A stretch of 38,749 bases of DNA from Gammaproteobacteria bacterium (GCA_013286215.1 JABDGC010000012.1:1-38749); one strand, 5' to 3'; shown: positions 1 through 8,739, numbered from the stretch's first letter. The notes: a model not told the origin generated them from the letters alone. Made by a program: numbers and translations.

Positions 1-1
1 A

Positions 2-1075
2 CATCAGTTGGATATGGTGGATACTATTGCGCGTTATATCCTCAATTCGGATACTGCTTTTGGCGGCATGCAAATTGTTCTCTGTGGTGATTTTTTTCAA
101 CTGCCACCGGTATCTGCCGGCTTTTCTGCGGAGGAAATAAAGTTTGCTTTCGAAAGTGCTGCTTGGGAGCGCGGCGGTTTTCATGTTTGCTATCTGCAGG
201 AACAGCATCGCCAAGGCGATGATCCCTTGCTGGTTATTTTAAATGATATACGGAGTGGCACAGCCGGAGAACATACAAAAATCCCATTGCGAACCCGCTA
301 TCGAAAAGAACCACAAGGTGCAACCAAAGCTACAAAATTATATTCGAGAAATGTCAATGTTGACTTTATTAATGAGCGTGAGCTTGACCGCCTTCAAGGT
401 CAGGAAAAAACTTTTAGTATGACAACGTCGGGCCTGAATGCGTTGGTGGAAGGGCTAAAAAAGAGCTGCCTCGCTATAGAACAATTAAAACTAAAGATAG
501 GCGCTGAAGTTATGTTCGTAAAGAACGATACTCTGGGGAGATATGTCAATGGTACCCGCAGTATTGTGGTCGGATTTGATAAGAGTTCAGGCTGGCCTGT
601 GGTCAAAACGTTTGATCAGGAAATGATTATTGCTTACCCGGAAGATTGGAAGTATGAAGATAATGGCCTGGTGCGTGCAACCATCTCGCAAGTCCCGCTT
701 CGTCTTGCTTGGGCGATTACTATTCATAAAAGCCAGGGTATGACACTGGATGCGGCAGAGATTGATTTAGGTGATGCGTTTGAGCCGGGCATGGGCTATG
801 TCGCATTATCAAGAGTACGTTGCTTAAGTGGCTTAAAGCTCATGAACCTGAATGAAATAGCATTAACAGTGCATCCTAAAATTCTCCAGCAAGATAAGCT
901 TTTCAAGGATGCTTCAGCTGTTACAGTTAGCTATTTACAAGGTTTATCTGAAACAGAAAAGGCAGAGTGCCAGAACGCAACGCTAATAGAGCGTTTCATG
1001 GCTGGTGAGCTTAAGGGGGCAGGCAAAGACAAACCGCAAAGAAGAAAAAAATTGGAAGTTGGGAGGCAAATTTAA
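2..1075 (+). CDS. PIF1-like superfamily 1 DNA helicase, C-terminal part (cut by window start)
   Basis: The open frame continues to the window edge, so the gene begins upstream; an internal TTG at 8 is not the real start. Visible motifs fit the PIF1/RecD-like SF1B helicases. The motif III region LCGDFFQLPPV lies near 78-112, QEQHRQ (motif IV type) near 190-210, IHKSQGMTLD (motif V) near 725-750, and YVALSRV (motif VI, arginine finger) near 800-815. The Walker A part is outside the window. A basic Lys/Arg-rich tail closes the protein. Members unwind DNA 5' to 3' using ATP. Family assignment is firm. The cellular role is unknown, and many bacterial PIF1-like proteins sit in accessory DNA, as here. 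Confidence 0.85.
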   Translation, partial: HQLDMVDTIARYILNSDTAFGGMQIVLCGDFFQLPPVSAGFSAEEIKFAFESAAWERGGFHVCYLQEQHRQGDDPLLVILNDIRSGTAGEHTKIPLRTRYRKEPQGATKATKLYSRNVNVDFINERELDRLQGQEKTFSMTTSGLNALVEGLKKSCLAIEQLKLKIGAEVMFVKNDTLGRYVNGTRSIVVGFDKSSGWPVVKTFDQEMIIAYPEDWKYEDNGLVRATISQVPLRLAWAITIHKSQGMTLDAAEIDLGDAFEPGMGYVALSRVRCLSGLKLMNLNEIALTVHPKILQQDKLFKDASAVTVSYLQGLSETEKAECQNATLIERFMAGELKGAGKDKPQRRKKLEVGRQI

Positions 1076-1085
1076 AATTTTCATT

Positions 1086-1113
1086 TTGTTCTTTGTATGT
1101 CACTTGCTATACT
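1086..1113 (+). promoter_or_regulatory. Putative promoter of the MOMP-family gene
   Basis: A -35-like TTGTTC at 1086-1091 and a TATACT at 1108-1113 are separated by 16 bases, about 30 bases upstream of the GTG start at 1146. This is inspection only; no transcript data support it. Confidence 0.4.
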
Positions 1114-1145
1114 TAACAAACATCAGCTAACTAAAGGGATTTTAG

Positions 1146-2189
1146 GTGAAAAAAATACTGCATAATATATCTGCTTCCGCGTTTTTCTTGACTTTTATTG
1201 TCAATGCTTCTGCCGCCAGCAATACCATTCCTAGCGCAACACCTGGATTTTCTGTGAGTGTGACGGGGCTTGCCCTTCAGCCCAGCGCGAGTAATCTAGA
1301 CTATGCCGTCTATACACACCCCCTTCCTATAACGACGCCAAATTGGACGCAGCTCGTGATCAAGCCAGGTTATACTCCGGCTGTTGATATCGGTCTGCAA
1401 TACAATTTTGCAGATGCAGCGACGCAAGTTAACCTTGATTGGCTGTATCTGAGCACCAGTAATTCCACATCTTTCAGCGCCTCTGGCGCCAATTCTTCGG
1501 TGGCACCGCCTTATTATTTCGGCCCGCTTGCTCAAGCTTTATTGGGCACTTCTGCCAAGAGCAGCGTGCAGTTTCAAGTCAGTAATGTCGGAGTGACCTT
1601 GGGCCATTTGATCAATCTGGGTTCGCATATTCAACTCGATCCTTTCGCAGGCGTGAGTGGTGGTTATTTGAAGCAAGATCTCGTCTCTACTTATGTGGGT
1701 ACAGATTCTTCCGCTAGCCCTTATTCGATTACCTCTTATAACGTCTCAAAATTTACCGGCATCGGCCCACGCTTAGGCGTTAATGCCACTTATTTTATTA
1801 CCGAACACTTTGGAGTCAGCGCTCGATTTAGCACTTCCTTATTTGCCGGTGTCATAAGAACGAATACTAATTTCAGTTCTTTTGGGGCAGGTAACCATAT
1901 ACCCGTCTATACCGGGCTGGCTAATCAAAGTGAAAACAGAGTGGTGCCGGAATTTGATAGTAAATTAGAAATGAGTTATCTCATGCCAATGAAGGGTGCT
2001 CAATCGAGTCTCAGTCTTGCAGTCGGCTATTTGTTCTCAGCTTATATGAACGGCATTAATCAAGTCGTTCCGATTACCTTGGTTCCCGGCGCATTTAATG
2101 GCGGAACGCTCGCGATTGAAACAACAGGGCAAAGTCAAAGCAACCTAGATTTAAATGGACCTTATGCGAGTTTAATTTGGAAGTTTTAA
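1146..2189 (+). CDS. Legionella-type major outer membrane protein (MOMP) family porin
   Basis: A 347-aa exported protein. The hydrophobic signal peptide ends near Ala-Ser-Ala at residues 21-23. The mature N-terminus carries GLALQPSASNLDYAVY, which resembles the start of Legionella major outer membrane proteins. The rest has the alternating polar/aromatic pattern of beta strands and ends in Trp-Lys-Phe; a C-terminal aromatic residue is the usual BAM recognition signal. It starts at GTG 1146, preceded by AAAGGGA at 1133-1139. The family are abundant outer-membrane channels of Legionellales, some involved in attachment to host cells; that role is inference here. It has its own putative promoter and stands just before two other surface-protein genes. 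Confidence 0.8.
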   Translation: MKKILHNISASAFFLTFIVNASAASNTIPSATPGFSVSVTGLALQPSASNLDYAVYTHPLPITTPNWTQLVIKPGYTPAVDIGLQYNFADAATQVNLDWLYLSTSNSTSFSASGANSSVAPPYYFGPLAQALLGTSAKSSVQFQVSNVGVTLGHLINLGSHIQLDPFAGVSGGYLKQDLVSTYVGTDSSASPYSITSYNVSKFTGIGPRLGVNATYFITEHFGVSARFSTSLFAGVIRTNTNFSSFGAGNHIPVYTGLANQSENRVVPEFDSKLEMSYLMPMKGAQSSLSLAVGYLFSAYMNGINQVVPITLVPGAFNGGTLAIETTGQSQSNLDLNGPYASLIWKF

Positions 2190-2220
2190 CCTGGATCCGA
2201 AGGTGATTTCTCTGTAAATC

Positions 2221-2249
2221 TTGAATAATTTTTTTATACGCTTTATGAT
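2221..2249 (+). promoter_or_regulatory. Putative promoter of the glycine-rich passenger gene
   Basis: TTGAAT at 2221-2226 and TATGAT at 2244-2249 are separated by 17 bases, 27 bases before the ATG at 2277. This is a good sigma-70-like spacing. It probably drives 2277-5584 as one unit because those two genes overlap. Confidence 0.45.
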
Positions 2250-2276
2250 GCAAAAAATGGAATTGCAGGTTTCCTC

Positions 2277-4847
2277 ATGTTTAAGTATTGGGCTTTTCTT
2301 TTCGTTTTTTTCTCACACGCTTTGTACGCATTAACAACGCTCACTGTAACAATAAGCTCAGACAATAATCCCGGTGGCATTGGTGACGTGGGTGATCTGA
2401 GATATTGCTTGAACACAATGAATCAATCTTTAAATACGATTCCCGATGATTATGCGATTGTGTTTGCCGCTCCGATGACGATTCAACTCAATGGAATTCT
2501 GCCAATTATTAACAATTCCACAAATCCTGTAAATATCACCATTGGCAACTCAGGCTCTACTCCTACCGTCACCATTGACGGAAACAGCGGCGCCTACAGC
2601 GGATTTTTCATCCCAATGGGGAATGTCACCATTCAAAACATGACCTTTCAAAACCTGAGCGCAAAAGGAGGGAATGGCGGAAATGGAATTTCGGGTGGTG
2701 GCGGTGGCCTGGGTGCTGGAGGAGCTATTTATGTACCTCAAACTTTTTTAAATGGCTCAAATCCTTCAGTCAGTTTGATGAATGTATCAATAAACAACTG
2801 TTCCGCTATTGGGGGAAATGGAGGAAATTATTTAGGATCCTCTTCTACAGGTAACGAGGGAGGGGGCGGCGGCGGTGGTTTTAGCGGAAATGGCGCTTCT
2901 ATTACAACAACCGGAAGCACCGGGGGAGCTGGAGGAGGAGGTTTTGGTGGGGATGGCGGGGATGTCACGCTTTCAACTAACGACTTAAATGGCGGTGGTG
3001 GCGGTGGTGGTGGCGGTTTGGGGTCCCGCGCTACCCTAGGAACACTCACGAATCTGGGGAATGGAGGATCGGATCAGAGCGATGGGCTGGATGGAAGCGG
3101 TTATGGCCTTGGCATTACCGCCGGTTCTGGTGGAGGAGGTTATAGTGGAGGAAGTAATGCAGGAGGCGGTGGTGGTGGAGGTGCCACAGGGGGCTCCACA
3201 CTTGCTGGAGGCGGCGGCGGCGGAAGTGACGGGTTGAGTGGGTCACAGCCTCAAGGCATTATTCCAGCATACAGACCGAGTACTTTACTTTTCAGAGCCA
3301 AGAGAAGGCGTAGTATTCTACCTATTGGTGGTGGTAGTGCTCAACCCTCAGGAGGCTATGGAGGAGATGGTGCGGGAGGCGGTGGAGGCGGAGTCGTCAC
3401 CTTAGCTAGTACAAATTTCTTTGACGGACAAGCTGGCAATGGAGGCTATGGCGGTGGCGGGGGTGGTAGCGCTGGTACCGGCGCTACTGATTTAGCTTAT
3501 ACTATACAAGGTGGATCAGGAGGACTTGGCGGAGGTGGTGGCGGTGGCGGAGTTGACCAGTTGGGTACGACGCCTTCAGGGGGCGGCAATTCTCTTGGTG
3601 GAGGCGGAGGAGGCGGTGGGCCTTCTAATGGCGCCACAGCTTTGGGTGGAAGTGATGTAGGAAATCTCGGTGGAGGATCCGGAGGCGCTGGTGCCAGTAC
3701 CGTCGGCTCGGGCTTCGGCGGAGGCGGAGGAGGCGGCGGGAGTGGTCTCGGAGCTGCTATCTTTGTAGATAGCAATTTGAATTTTACTATACAAGCACTC
3801 TCAGGTGTTCCAACCACTTTCAACACAGCAAACAATACGACGCAAGCTGGAACGCATGGAACTGGCGGCCCTGGAGGTTCAAACGGCTCGGATGGTTCGG
3901 CATTGGGAAATAGTATTTTCTTGCGCGCGAGTTCTTCCCTTACATTTTTGGCAAACAATACCGAAGACCTTTTGACGCTCGGCAATCAAGTCGCGTTTAC
4001 GGATGATACTGCTTTTGGTGCAGGAGGAACGAGTGTCTTTGTTAAAGGAAATGGAACAGTTATTTACAATGGAACAACAGATTATCAAGGGACCGTTACA
4101 GTCAACAATGCGAATTTCAAAGTGAATGGGCAGATCACTGAAGCTCCCGTTTATGTCTGTCGAAATTCTAGCTTTAGCTCGCAAAGAGGTACGCTCAGCG
4201 GAAGTGGGACCATGACCGGAGCTGTCTTTGTCAATTCTGGAACGATCGCTCCAGACACCGGAGGAATACTGACCCTCGGCAGCTTGACGCTCAACTCAGC
4301 AAATGGCGGTGCTCTCGGCAGCCTTGTCCATATTGATATCAATTCCAATGGCACCTCATTGGTCGCCGTTACTGGGTCAGCATCGCTAGCAGGTACCTTG
4401 GAAATCAATCTCGATTCGAGTGCTACGCCTGGAACCTATACCCTACTCACGTCATCAGGTATTACAGGCACATTTGATTCTGTCACTTTTACAGGAAAAA
4501 CGCCGAATTATACACTCTCTTATCTACCGGCGGGAACGCCTACCTCTGTGCAATTTCAATTTATAGACTACCCGGTTGTAATCCCAGCCTCCGTAAATGG
4601 ATCTAGTGTTCTTAATCCTGCTATTGTTTGTTGTGGTAGGCCTGTTCTTCTAGGACCTTTGCCTGTACCCGGCTCGGGTCCCACCATTTATACCATCATC
4701 AGCCAGACGGGTAATGTGAATTGCCAAATTGGACAGACCAGCTCTCAAACTTATCTGAAGATGAATGGTAAAAATGGTTCCTGCACTATCACGGGCACAA
4801 AGGATGGGGTTGTTTCTCAACCTTTAACTATAGTAGCAGCAGCATGA
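2277..4847 (+). CDS. Glycine-rich autotransporter-like passenger protein without its own barrel
   Basis: An 856-aa secreted or surface protein. Residues 1-18 are a signal peptide. Residues about 20-130 look like a beta-helix start (VTISSDNNPGG, then LRYCLN). Residues about 130-510 are very rich in Gly with runs such as GGGGGGG, interrupted by Asn/Ser-rich beta-strand stretches. Residues about 600-760 resemble the end of autotransporter passengers: strand repeats with LSGSGTM, then YTLLTSSGITGTF. At the point where an autotransporter barrel would begin there is only a tail of roughly 90 residues with several cysteines. The stop overlaps the start of the next gene (ATGA), which encodes a small barrel. 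The Gly tract contains a foreign-looking basic segment around nucleotides 3246-3330. Function is not known; adhesin-like is inference. Confidence 0.7.
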   Translation: MFKYWAFLFVFFSHALYALTTLTVTISSDNNPGGIGDVGDLRYCLNTMNQSLNTIPDDYAIVFAAPMTIQLNGILPIINNSTNPVNITIGNSGSTPTVTIDGNSGAYSGFFIPMGNVTIQNMTFQNLSAKGGNGGNGISGGGGGLGAGGAIYVPQTFLNGSNPSVSLMNVSINNCSAIGGNGGNYLGSSSTGNEGGGGGGGFSGNGASITTTGSTGGAGGGGFGGDGGDVTLSTNDLNGGGGGGGGGLGSRATLGTLTNLGNGGSDQSDGLDGSGYGLGITAGSGGGGYSGGSNAGGGGGGGATGGSTLAGGGGGGSDGLSGSQPQGIIPAYRPSTLLFRAKRRRSILPIGGGSAQPSGGYGGDGAGGGGGGVVTLASTNFFDGQAGNGGYGGGGGGSAGTGATDLAYTIQGGSGGLGGGGGGGGVDQLGTTPSGGGNSLGGGGGGGGPSNGATALGGSDVGNLGGGSGGAGASTVGSGFGGGGGGGGSGLGAAIFVDSNLNFTIQALSGVPTTFNTANNTTQAGTHGTGGPGGSNGSDGSALGNSIFLRASSSLTFLANNTEDLLTLGNQVAFTDDTAFGAGGTSVFVKGNGTVIYNGTTDYQGTVTVNNANFKVNGQITEAPVYVCRNSSFSSQRGTLSGSGTMTGAVFVNSGTIAPDTGGILTLGSLTLNSANGGALGSLVHIDINSNGTSLVAVTGSASLAGTLEINLDSSATPGTYTLLTSSGITGTFDSVTFTGKTPNYTLSYLPAGTPTSVQFQFIDYPVVIPASVNGSSVLNPAIVCCGRPVLLGPLPVPGSGPTIYTIISQTGNVNCQIGQTSSQTYLKMNGKNGSCTITGTKDGVVSQPLTIVAAA

Positions 4848-5584
4848 ATAAATTCTCGATAATGGCGAAGGGTATTGTGATAGCCATGGGTATGGTTGGG
4901 GTGGTTTACGCGGGTAATAATACCTCCCGTTCCTTATTAGATGGTTGGACAGGATTTTATGTTGGTATGAATGCGGGACTTGTTTTTAACAAGGTCCAAT
5001 TAAGATCACAGCACTTAGGTTTCACCAGTCCAAGTGATACCTGTAATACCAGCGCGAATTTTTTATCTCTCTCTCCAGGCATGCAATTGGGTTATATGTA
5101 TCAATTTCCCAACGATCTTGTATCCGGCATAGAAGCCAATGTCACTTTGAATGCTAATCAAAGTAATAGCTTAAGTTGTACTAGTAACTTTAATCCCAAT
5201 GTTTATGATCGCTTCACATTTAGAAATCAGATGCAAACGGCTATTAAGGGCCGAATAGGCCGTGCTCTAGCTTGGAATAACAGCACTCTGCTTCCCTATT
5301 TAACAGTTGGAACAAGCTTTGCTAAAGTAGGATTGACCTATAAAAATGAAGGGGGTGACTATTATTCTCAAAATGCGATCAAACCGGGTTGGTTAATAGG
5401 CGCCGGTATAGAGTGGGCCTTTAGGCAACATTGGTCATTGCGCGCTGAATACTCTTACGTCAATTATGGAAAAGCGATTAACCTGACACTCCCCAGCCTC
5501 TATGGCTTATTAGATCCTAACGGTAAGGCTCGTGTATATCTTAGTGCCAATAATTTCACGGTAGTTATTAATTATTGGATCTAA
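4844..5584 (+). CDS. Small outer-membrane beta-barrel protein (Omp25/Opa-like)
   Basis: A 246-aa protein with an N-terminal signal peptide (cleavage after VVYAG, about residue 24). A WTGFYVGMNAGL stretch follows, which marks the eight-stranded outer-membrane barrel family. Further strands include PYLTVGTSFA, KPGWLIGAGIEWAF and WSLRAEYSYVNYG, and the C-terminus is VVINYWI. The ATG overlaps the stop of the preceding passenger gene by four bases (ATGA). I see no ribosome-binding site ahead of it, so translation is probably coupled to that gene. The pairing suggests a common role at the cell surface. The barrel is small compared with a classical 12-strand autotransporter translocator, so whether it anchors or exports the passenger is open. 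Confidence 0.75.
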   Translation: MNKFSIMAKGIVIAMGMVGVVYAGNNTSRSLLDGWTGFYVGMNAGLVFNKVQLRSQHLGFTSPSDTCNTSANFLSLSPGMQLGYMYQFPNDLVSGIEANVTLNANQSNSLSCTSNFNPNVYDRFTFRNQMQTAIKGRIGRALAWNNSTLLPYLTVGTSFAKVGLTYKNEGGDYYSQNAIKPGWLIGAGIEWAFRQHWSLRAEYSYVNYGKAINLTLPSLYGLLDPNGKARVYLSANNFTVVINYWI

Positions 5585-5662
5585 TTGTGAATGAGACCTA
5601 CTTTTGCTTGCCTCCCTAAACCCATTAGATTTTTTTGCTTGCTAGTTCAAGCAAAGAAAATA

Positions 5663-6973
5663 ATGAAATTAGGTATTGTCGCTATTTTATTTTTAACTCA
5701 TCGGGCTACGGCAGATACCTTCTATACTTCCGATGATTTTCAGCATGATGTTAGGGAAAATGCCAAAATTATTTTTTATTTTGTGTCTGAAGGAATGCCC
5801 CTTTCTCTGCCTGGGTTAAAAAACACTCTAGACGTTGCAAAAATCATGGGCTATAAGGTTCAAACATTAAATGACCCTGTGGAGCCTCTAAGAAGTTGGG
5901 GTGGTCAAGCCATCCCTGTTGCAGTACCAGCATCTTATACTGCGGCAGCTGGAGTCCCTTTGCATTTTCCGATCATTCTTATTTATAAAAACGGCCATCC
6001 TTGCGGGCCCGCAATCCCTGGCTATAAAAGTTTAAGAGGATATCAACAGATTATTTTCCGCTATGACCAACAGTGCGGAAGCCGATGGAAAACCAAGCAA
6101 GCTCACGCTCATCTTTCAGTAAACCATTTTCAAACGGCGAGTACGATACTGGAGACACCCATTCCTCGGGGAAACATTGGGTATTATTTTAAGGCCATCA
6201 ATGATGACTGGGTTACCTATTATGCAGCCAAACAAGTTTATTTTTTCAATCGTAAAACGGGAGCCGAATTTATGGCGCCAGGGCAGTTCGACAGTGTTCC
6301 AACTCCGGACGCGCAATTTTTAACTATTCCCGCTCCGCTACGATTTTTCTCTTTAGCAAAAATCTTGGCTGATTTCAATAATGCTATAAACTTACAACCC
6401 GATTTTTCAGATCAGAGTATAAAAGATGAATATCAATCTATCGGGATTGTGAGTGACGATCAAAGCACGCGGATTTATCGGGTTGCAACAGCATGGGTTA
6501 GATCTGCCGCTTTTCGAGATTATTCTCTCAATAAAGCAAGAGGAGATCTAACTCCTGGAGAACAAGCTAAAACCGTTTGCAAAGGTTTTCCTATTTCACT
6601 TCCCATGCTTTCCAAAGATGGTTTGATGCTTGGAGGACATTGTAATGCTGATGCGTTTACGAAGATTGTCTCTATCGGTGCAACAGGCTCTGAATGTATA
6701 CTTGTTCAAGACTTGGGATTCAAAACGGGAAAAGTGTCCTTTAGTCATGATGGAAATCAAGTTGGCTTTGTGATGAAAGAAGGTGATGCTATCAAAGCTT
6801 ATGTCTATAATCTAAAAACAAAGTCATTGACGCTATTGATGCATGTTTCAGAGACAAAGAAGGAATACCTCGTGTTCCCAGATTTTTTGCCCAATGGAAA
6901 TGTTCTTGTCATGCGGGTCTTGCGAAGCACCAATGGTGTAGCGTATAGCACCCTAGTTGAAATGCAATTATAG
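5663..6973 (+). CDS. Exported protein: thioredoxin-like N-terminus plus propeller-like C-terminus, unknown function
   Basis: I chose ATG 5663 (436 aa) over the in-frame ATG 5591 because MKLGIVAILFLTHRATADT is a normal signal peptide, while the upstream extension would bury it. I do not recognise a named family. Residues about 20-140 resemble a thioredoxin fold: a strand IIFYFV, a long helix, then LHFPIILIYKNG, which looks like the cis-Pro strand, but no CxxC is present. Around residues 330-430 there are short repeated patterns (VSFSHDGNQVGFVMKEGD and YVYNLKTKSLTLL) like TolB-type beta-propeller blades. It lies 78 bases after the barrel gene on the same strand and may be the third member of that unit. 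Domain calls are tentative. Confidence 0.55.
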   Translation: MKLGIVAILFLTHRATADTFYTSDDFQHDVRENAKIIFYFVSEGMPLSLPGLKNTLDVAKIMGYKVQTLNDPVEPLRSWGGQAIPVAVPASYTAAAGVPLHFPIILIYKNGHPCGPAIPGYKSLRGYQQIIFRYDQQCGSRWKTKQAHAHLSVNHFQTASTILETPIPRGNIGYYFKAINDDWVTYYAAKQVYFFNRKTGAEFMAPGQFDSVPTPDAQFLTIPAPLRFFSLAKILADFNNAINLQPDFSDQSIKDEYQSIGIVSDDQSTRIYRVATAWVRSAAFRDYSLNKARGDLTPGEQAKTVCKGFPISLPMLSKDGLMLGGHCNADAFTKIVSIGATGSECILVQDLGFKTGKVSFSHDGNQVGFVMKEGDAIKAYVYNLKTKSLTLLMHVSETKKEYLVFPDFLPNGNVLVMRVLRSTNGVAYSTLVEMQL

Positions 6974-7011
6974 TTTAAACTGCTGTTCCTTTGTTCACAC
7001 CCATAATTGGC

Positions 7012-8380
7012 TTATTCGTTAACGTGATAGGCAATGCGCCAAATAGTGCTGTTACCATCTTCGCTAACAAGCAATGCGCCATCGCGAGCAACAGCCACGC
7101 CCACAGGCCTGCCCCAAACGCGCTCATTATCTACAACAAAACCAGTTAAAAAATCTTCATAGGCACTGTCTGCCACGCCATGATTAAGATGGATACGAAC
7201 CACCTTGTAGCCGGTGCGGTGGGTCCTGTCCCAGGAACCATGCATGGCCACAAAAATATCGCCTTGATAGTCTGAGGGGAAAGCGGCCGGGCCGCTTGTG
7301 GCAGTATAAAAAACCATTTCCAAAGGTGCTGAATGGGATTGGAAAAGCACATCGGGATCAAGCACATGAGGGGCCAAATCCGGGCGCTCACTGGGATGCA
7401 GTGGGTCGATGTTGCCTCCCAGGTAATACCATGGCCAGCCATAAAAGCCCCCGTCTTTCACCTGGGTGAGGTAGTCTGGAACCAGATCATCGCCAAGCCC
7501 ATCGCGTTCATTGGTGGATGCCCATAACGCGCCGGTGCTTGAGTCAACGGCAATGCCCGCGCCATTGCGGATACCCGTGGCAAAGACCTGTAAAGGTGTT
7601 TTGCCCTCGGGGTCGGTCACTAAGATATCAGCGCGATTGCTTTCATTATCCCAAGCAGCTCCTCTTCCATGAGTAGCCTCCCAAGCTTGGATTGCTTGAG
7701 GGCTTTTGCGGCTCATGCCTTGGGCAACATTCGAACTAGAACCGACTTGAATAAATAAGCGCTTGCCATCTAATGAAAAAGCGATATCACGCGTTGAATG
7801 CCCCCCCCCGGCTGTCGCAAAGCGTTGGTACAATTATTTGCGGTGAGCCCTGAGCTTGAAGGTCGCCATTATGGTAAGGATAACGCAGCACGGAATTATT
7901 ATTAGCAATATAAATCCATTGCGGGTCACTGCCCAACGGATAAAAGGCAATGCCAAAAGGACGATCTAAGCCGTCAGCAAAAATTTGATTAATGAACGGC
8001 GTATCGGCGCCATTCGCAGCCCGCAAAACGCGGATACGATTCAGCTGTGTTTCCGCGACGTATATATCGCCATTAGGCGCCACTCGAATGATGCGCGGAT
8101 TATGCAAGTCTTTGGCAAACAATTTCACCGTAAATCCAGGCAATACCGAAAGGCTGGCATTCTCAGGTTTTTTGATGATATGAGGACTCTTGCCCCTTGA
8201 AGTTGTGTAGTACGGTGGCGGCAGATCAGCCACCGTGATCTGGTGCATGAGTCCTGGGCTATCATGCCGCCAGTCGCCAGGATCACTTGTTTGGGATGTG
8301 TCATCAGCCCAGGCAGGTGCTAAGAAAGGGGTATGAATAGCAATAAATAAAAGAAGAGCTGTCGATATTTTTTTGTTCAT
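7012..8380 (-). pseudogene. PQQ-type sugar (sorbosone/glucose) dehydrogenase, frameshifted at a G9 tract
   Basis: Two overlapping reading frames together make one protein. The N-terminal part (8380 to 7787) has a signal peptide (about residues 1-25) and the first propeller blades, with FTVKLFAKDLHNPRIIRVAPNGDIYVAET. The C-terminal part (7833 to 7012) continues with GGGHSTRDIAFSLDGKRLF, then LFQSHSAPLEMVFY and later blades. The frames meet around 7801-7822, where the coding strand has nine consecutive G. Removing one base there joins the frames, for example giving PTLATAGGGHSTRD. Intact members are periplasmic PQQ-dependent aldose/sorbosone dehydrogenases that feed electrons to the respiratory chain. 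The shift may be a true mutation, a phase-variable tract or a homopolymer sequencing error. Confidence 0.75.
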
Positions 8381-8411
8381 CAGTAATCGCTCGGATCAAC
8401 ACAGGGTTTTG

Positions 8412-8452
8412 GATGAGTTGTTTCAAACCACTAAGCAAAATGTCAGTCTATT
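8412..8452 (+). pseudogene. Short RhuM-family gene fragment
   Basis: Translation in the frame of 8412 gives DELFQTTKQNVSL. This is nearly the same peptide found in the longer RhuM remnant about 230 bases downstream (8644-8680), with several synonymous base differences. It has no start or rest of the gene, so it is a scrap of a second RhuM-like copy rather than a gene. Confidence 0.55.
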
Positions 8453-8521
8453 TATTCCAATCTCCTCATTGTTTTCCACAGACAAAATGATTAGCCTTAA
8501 TTTAACTAATAGGAGGGCGAT

Positions 8522-8739
8522 ATGCCATCTCAAAGTAATATGCCAAAGGGTGAAATTCTTCTATACCAAACCGAGGATGGCAGTACTCGCATAGATGTGA
8601 GGCTTCAGGATGAAACGATATGGTTGACCCAAGCTCAAATGGCGGAGCTTTTTCAAACAACTAAGCAAAATGTCAGCCTACACGTCAAATTATTGAGGCG
8701 GTACAGATGGCAAAAGAGTTAGAAACCCAGAGAAATTAA
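8522..8739 (+). pseudogene. RhuM-family protein gene, internally deleted remnant
   Basis: The N-terminus is intact: ATG 8522 follows a strong AGGAGG at 8511-8516, and the frame reads ETIWLTQAQMAELFQTTKQ then NVSLH, typical of the virulence RhuM / putative DNA-binding family. After about residue 56 the frame breaks. It ends at 8722 as LLRRYRWQKS, while another frame from 8689 reads IIEAVQMAKELETQRN and stops at 8739, plausibly the original C-terminal part. The normal protein is several hundred residues, so the middle has been lost. RhuM genes are common in genomic islands. This one lies directly beside the ssrA 3' end, a frequent integration site. Confidence 0.65.

Noticed and set aside
2640..3760. 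Repetitive sequence that might be a CRISPR or tandem repeat array
   Set aside because: The repetition is irregular glycine codons in a coding frame; there are no constant repeats with unique spacers.
2828..3985. Proline-rich open frames on the minus strand (2828-3049 and 3497-3985)
   Set aside because: They are the antisense of glycine codons (GGN read as CCN) in the passenger gene and have no independent start signals.
8373..8594. 73-aa open frame containing ELFQTTKQNVSL
   Set aside because: Only the short RhuM-like peptide is meaningful; the rest runs through non-coding DNA and into another frame of the next remnant.
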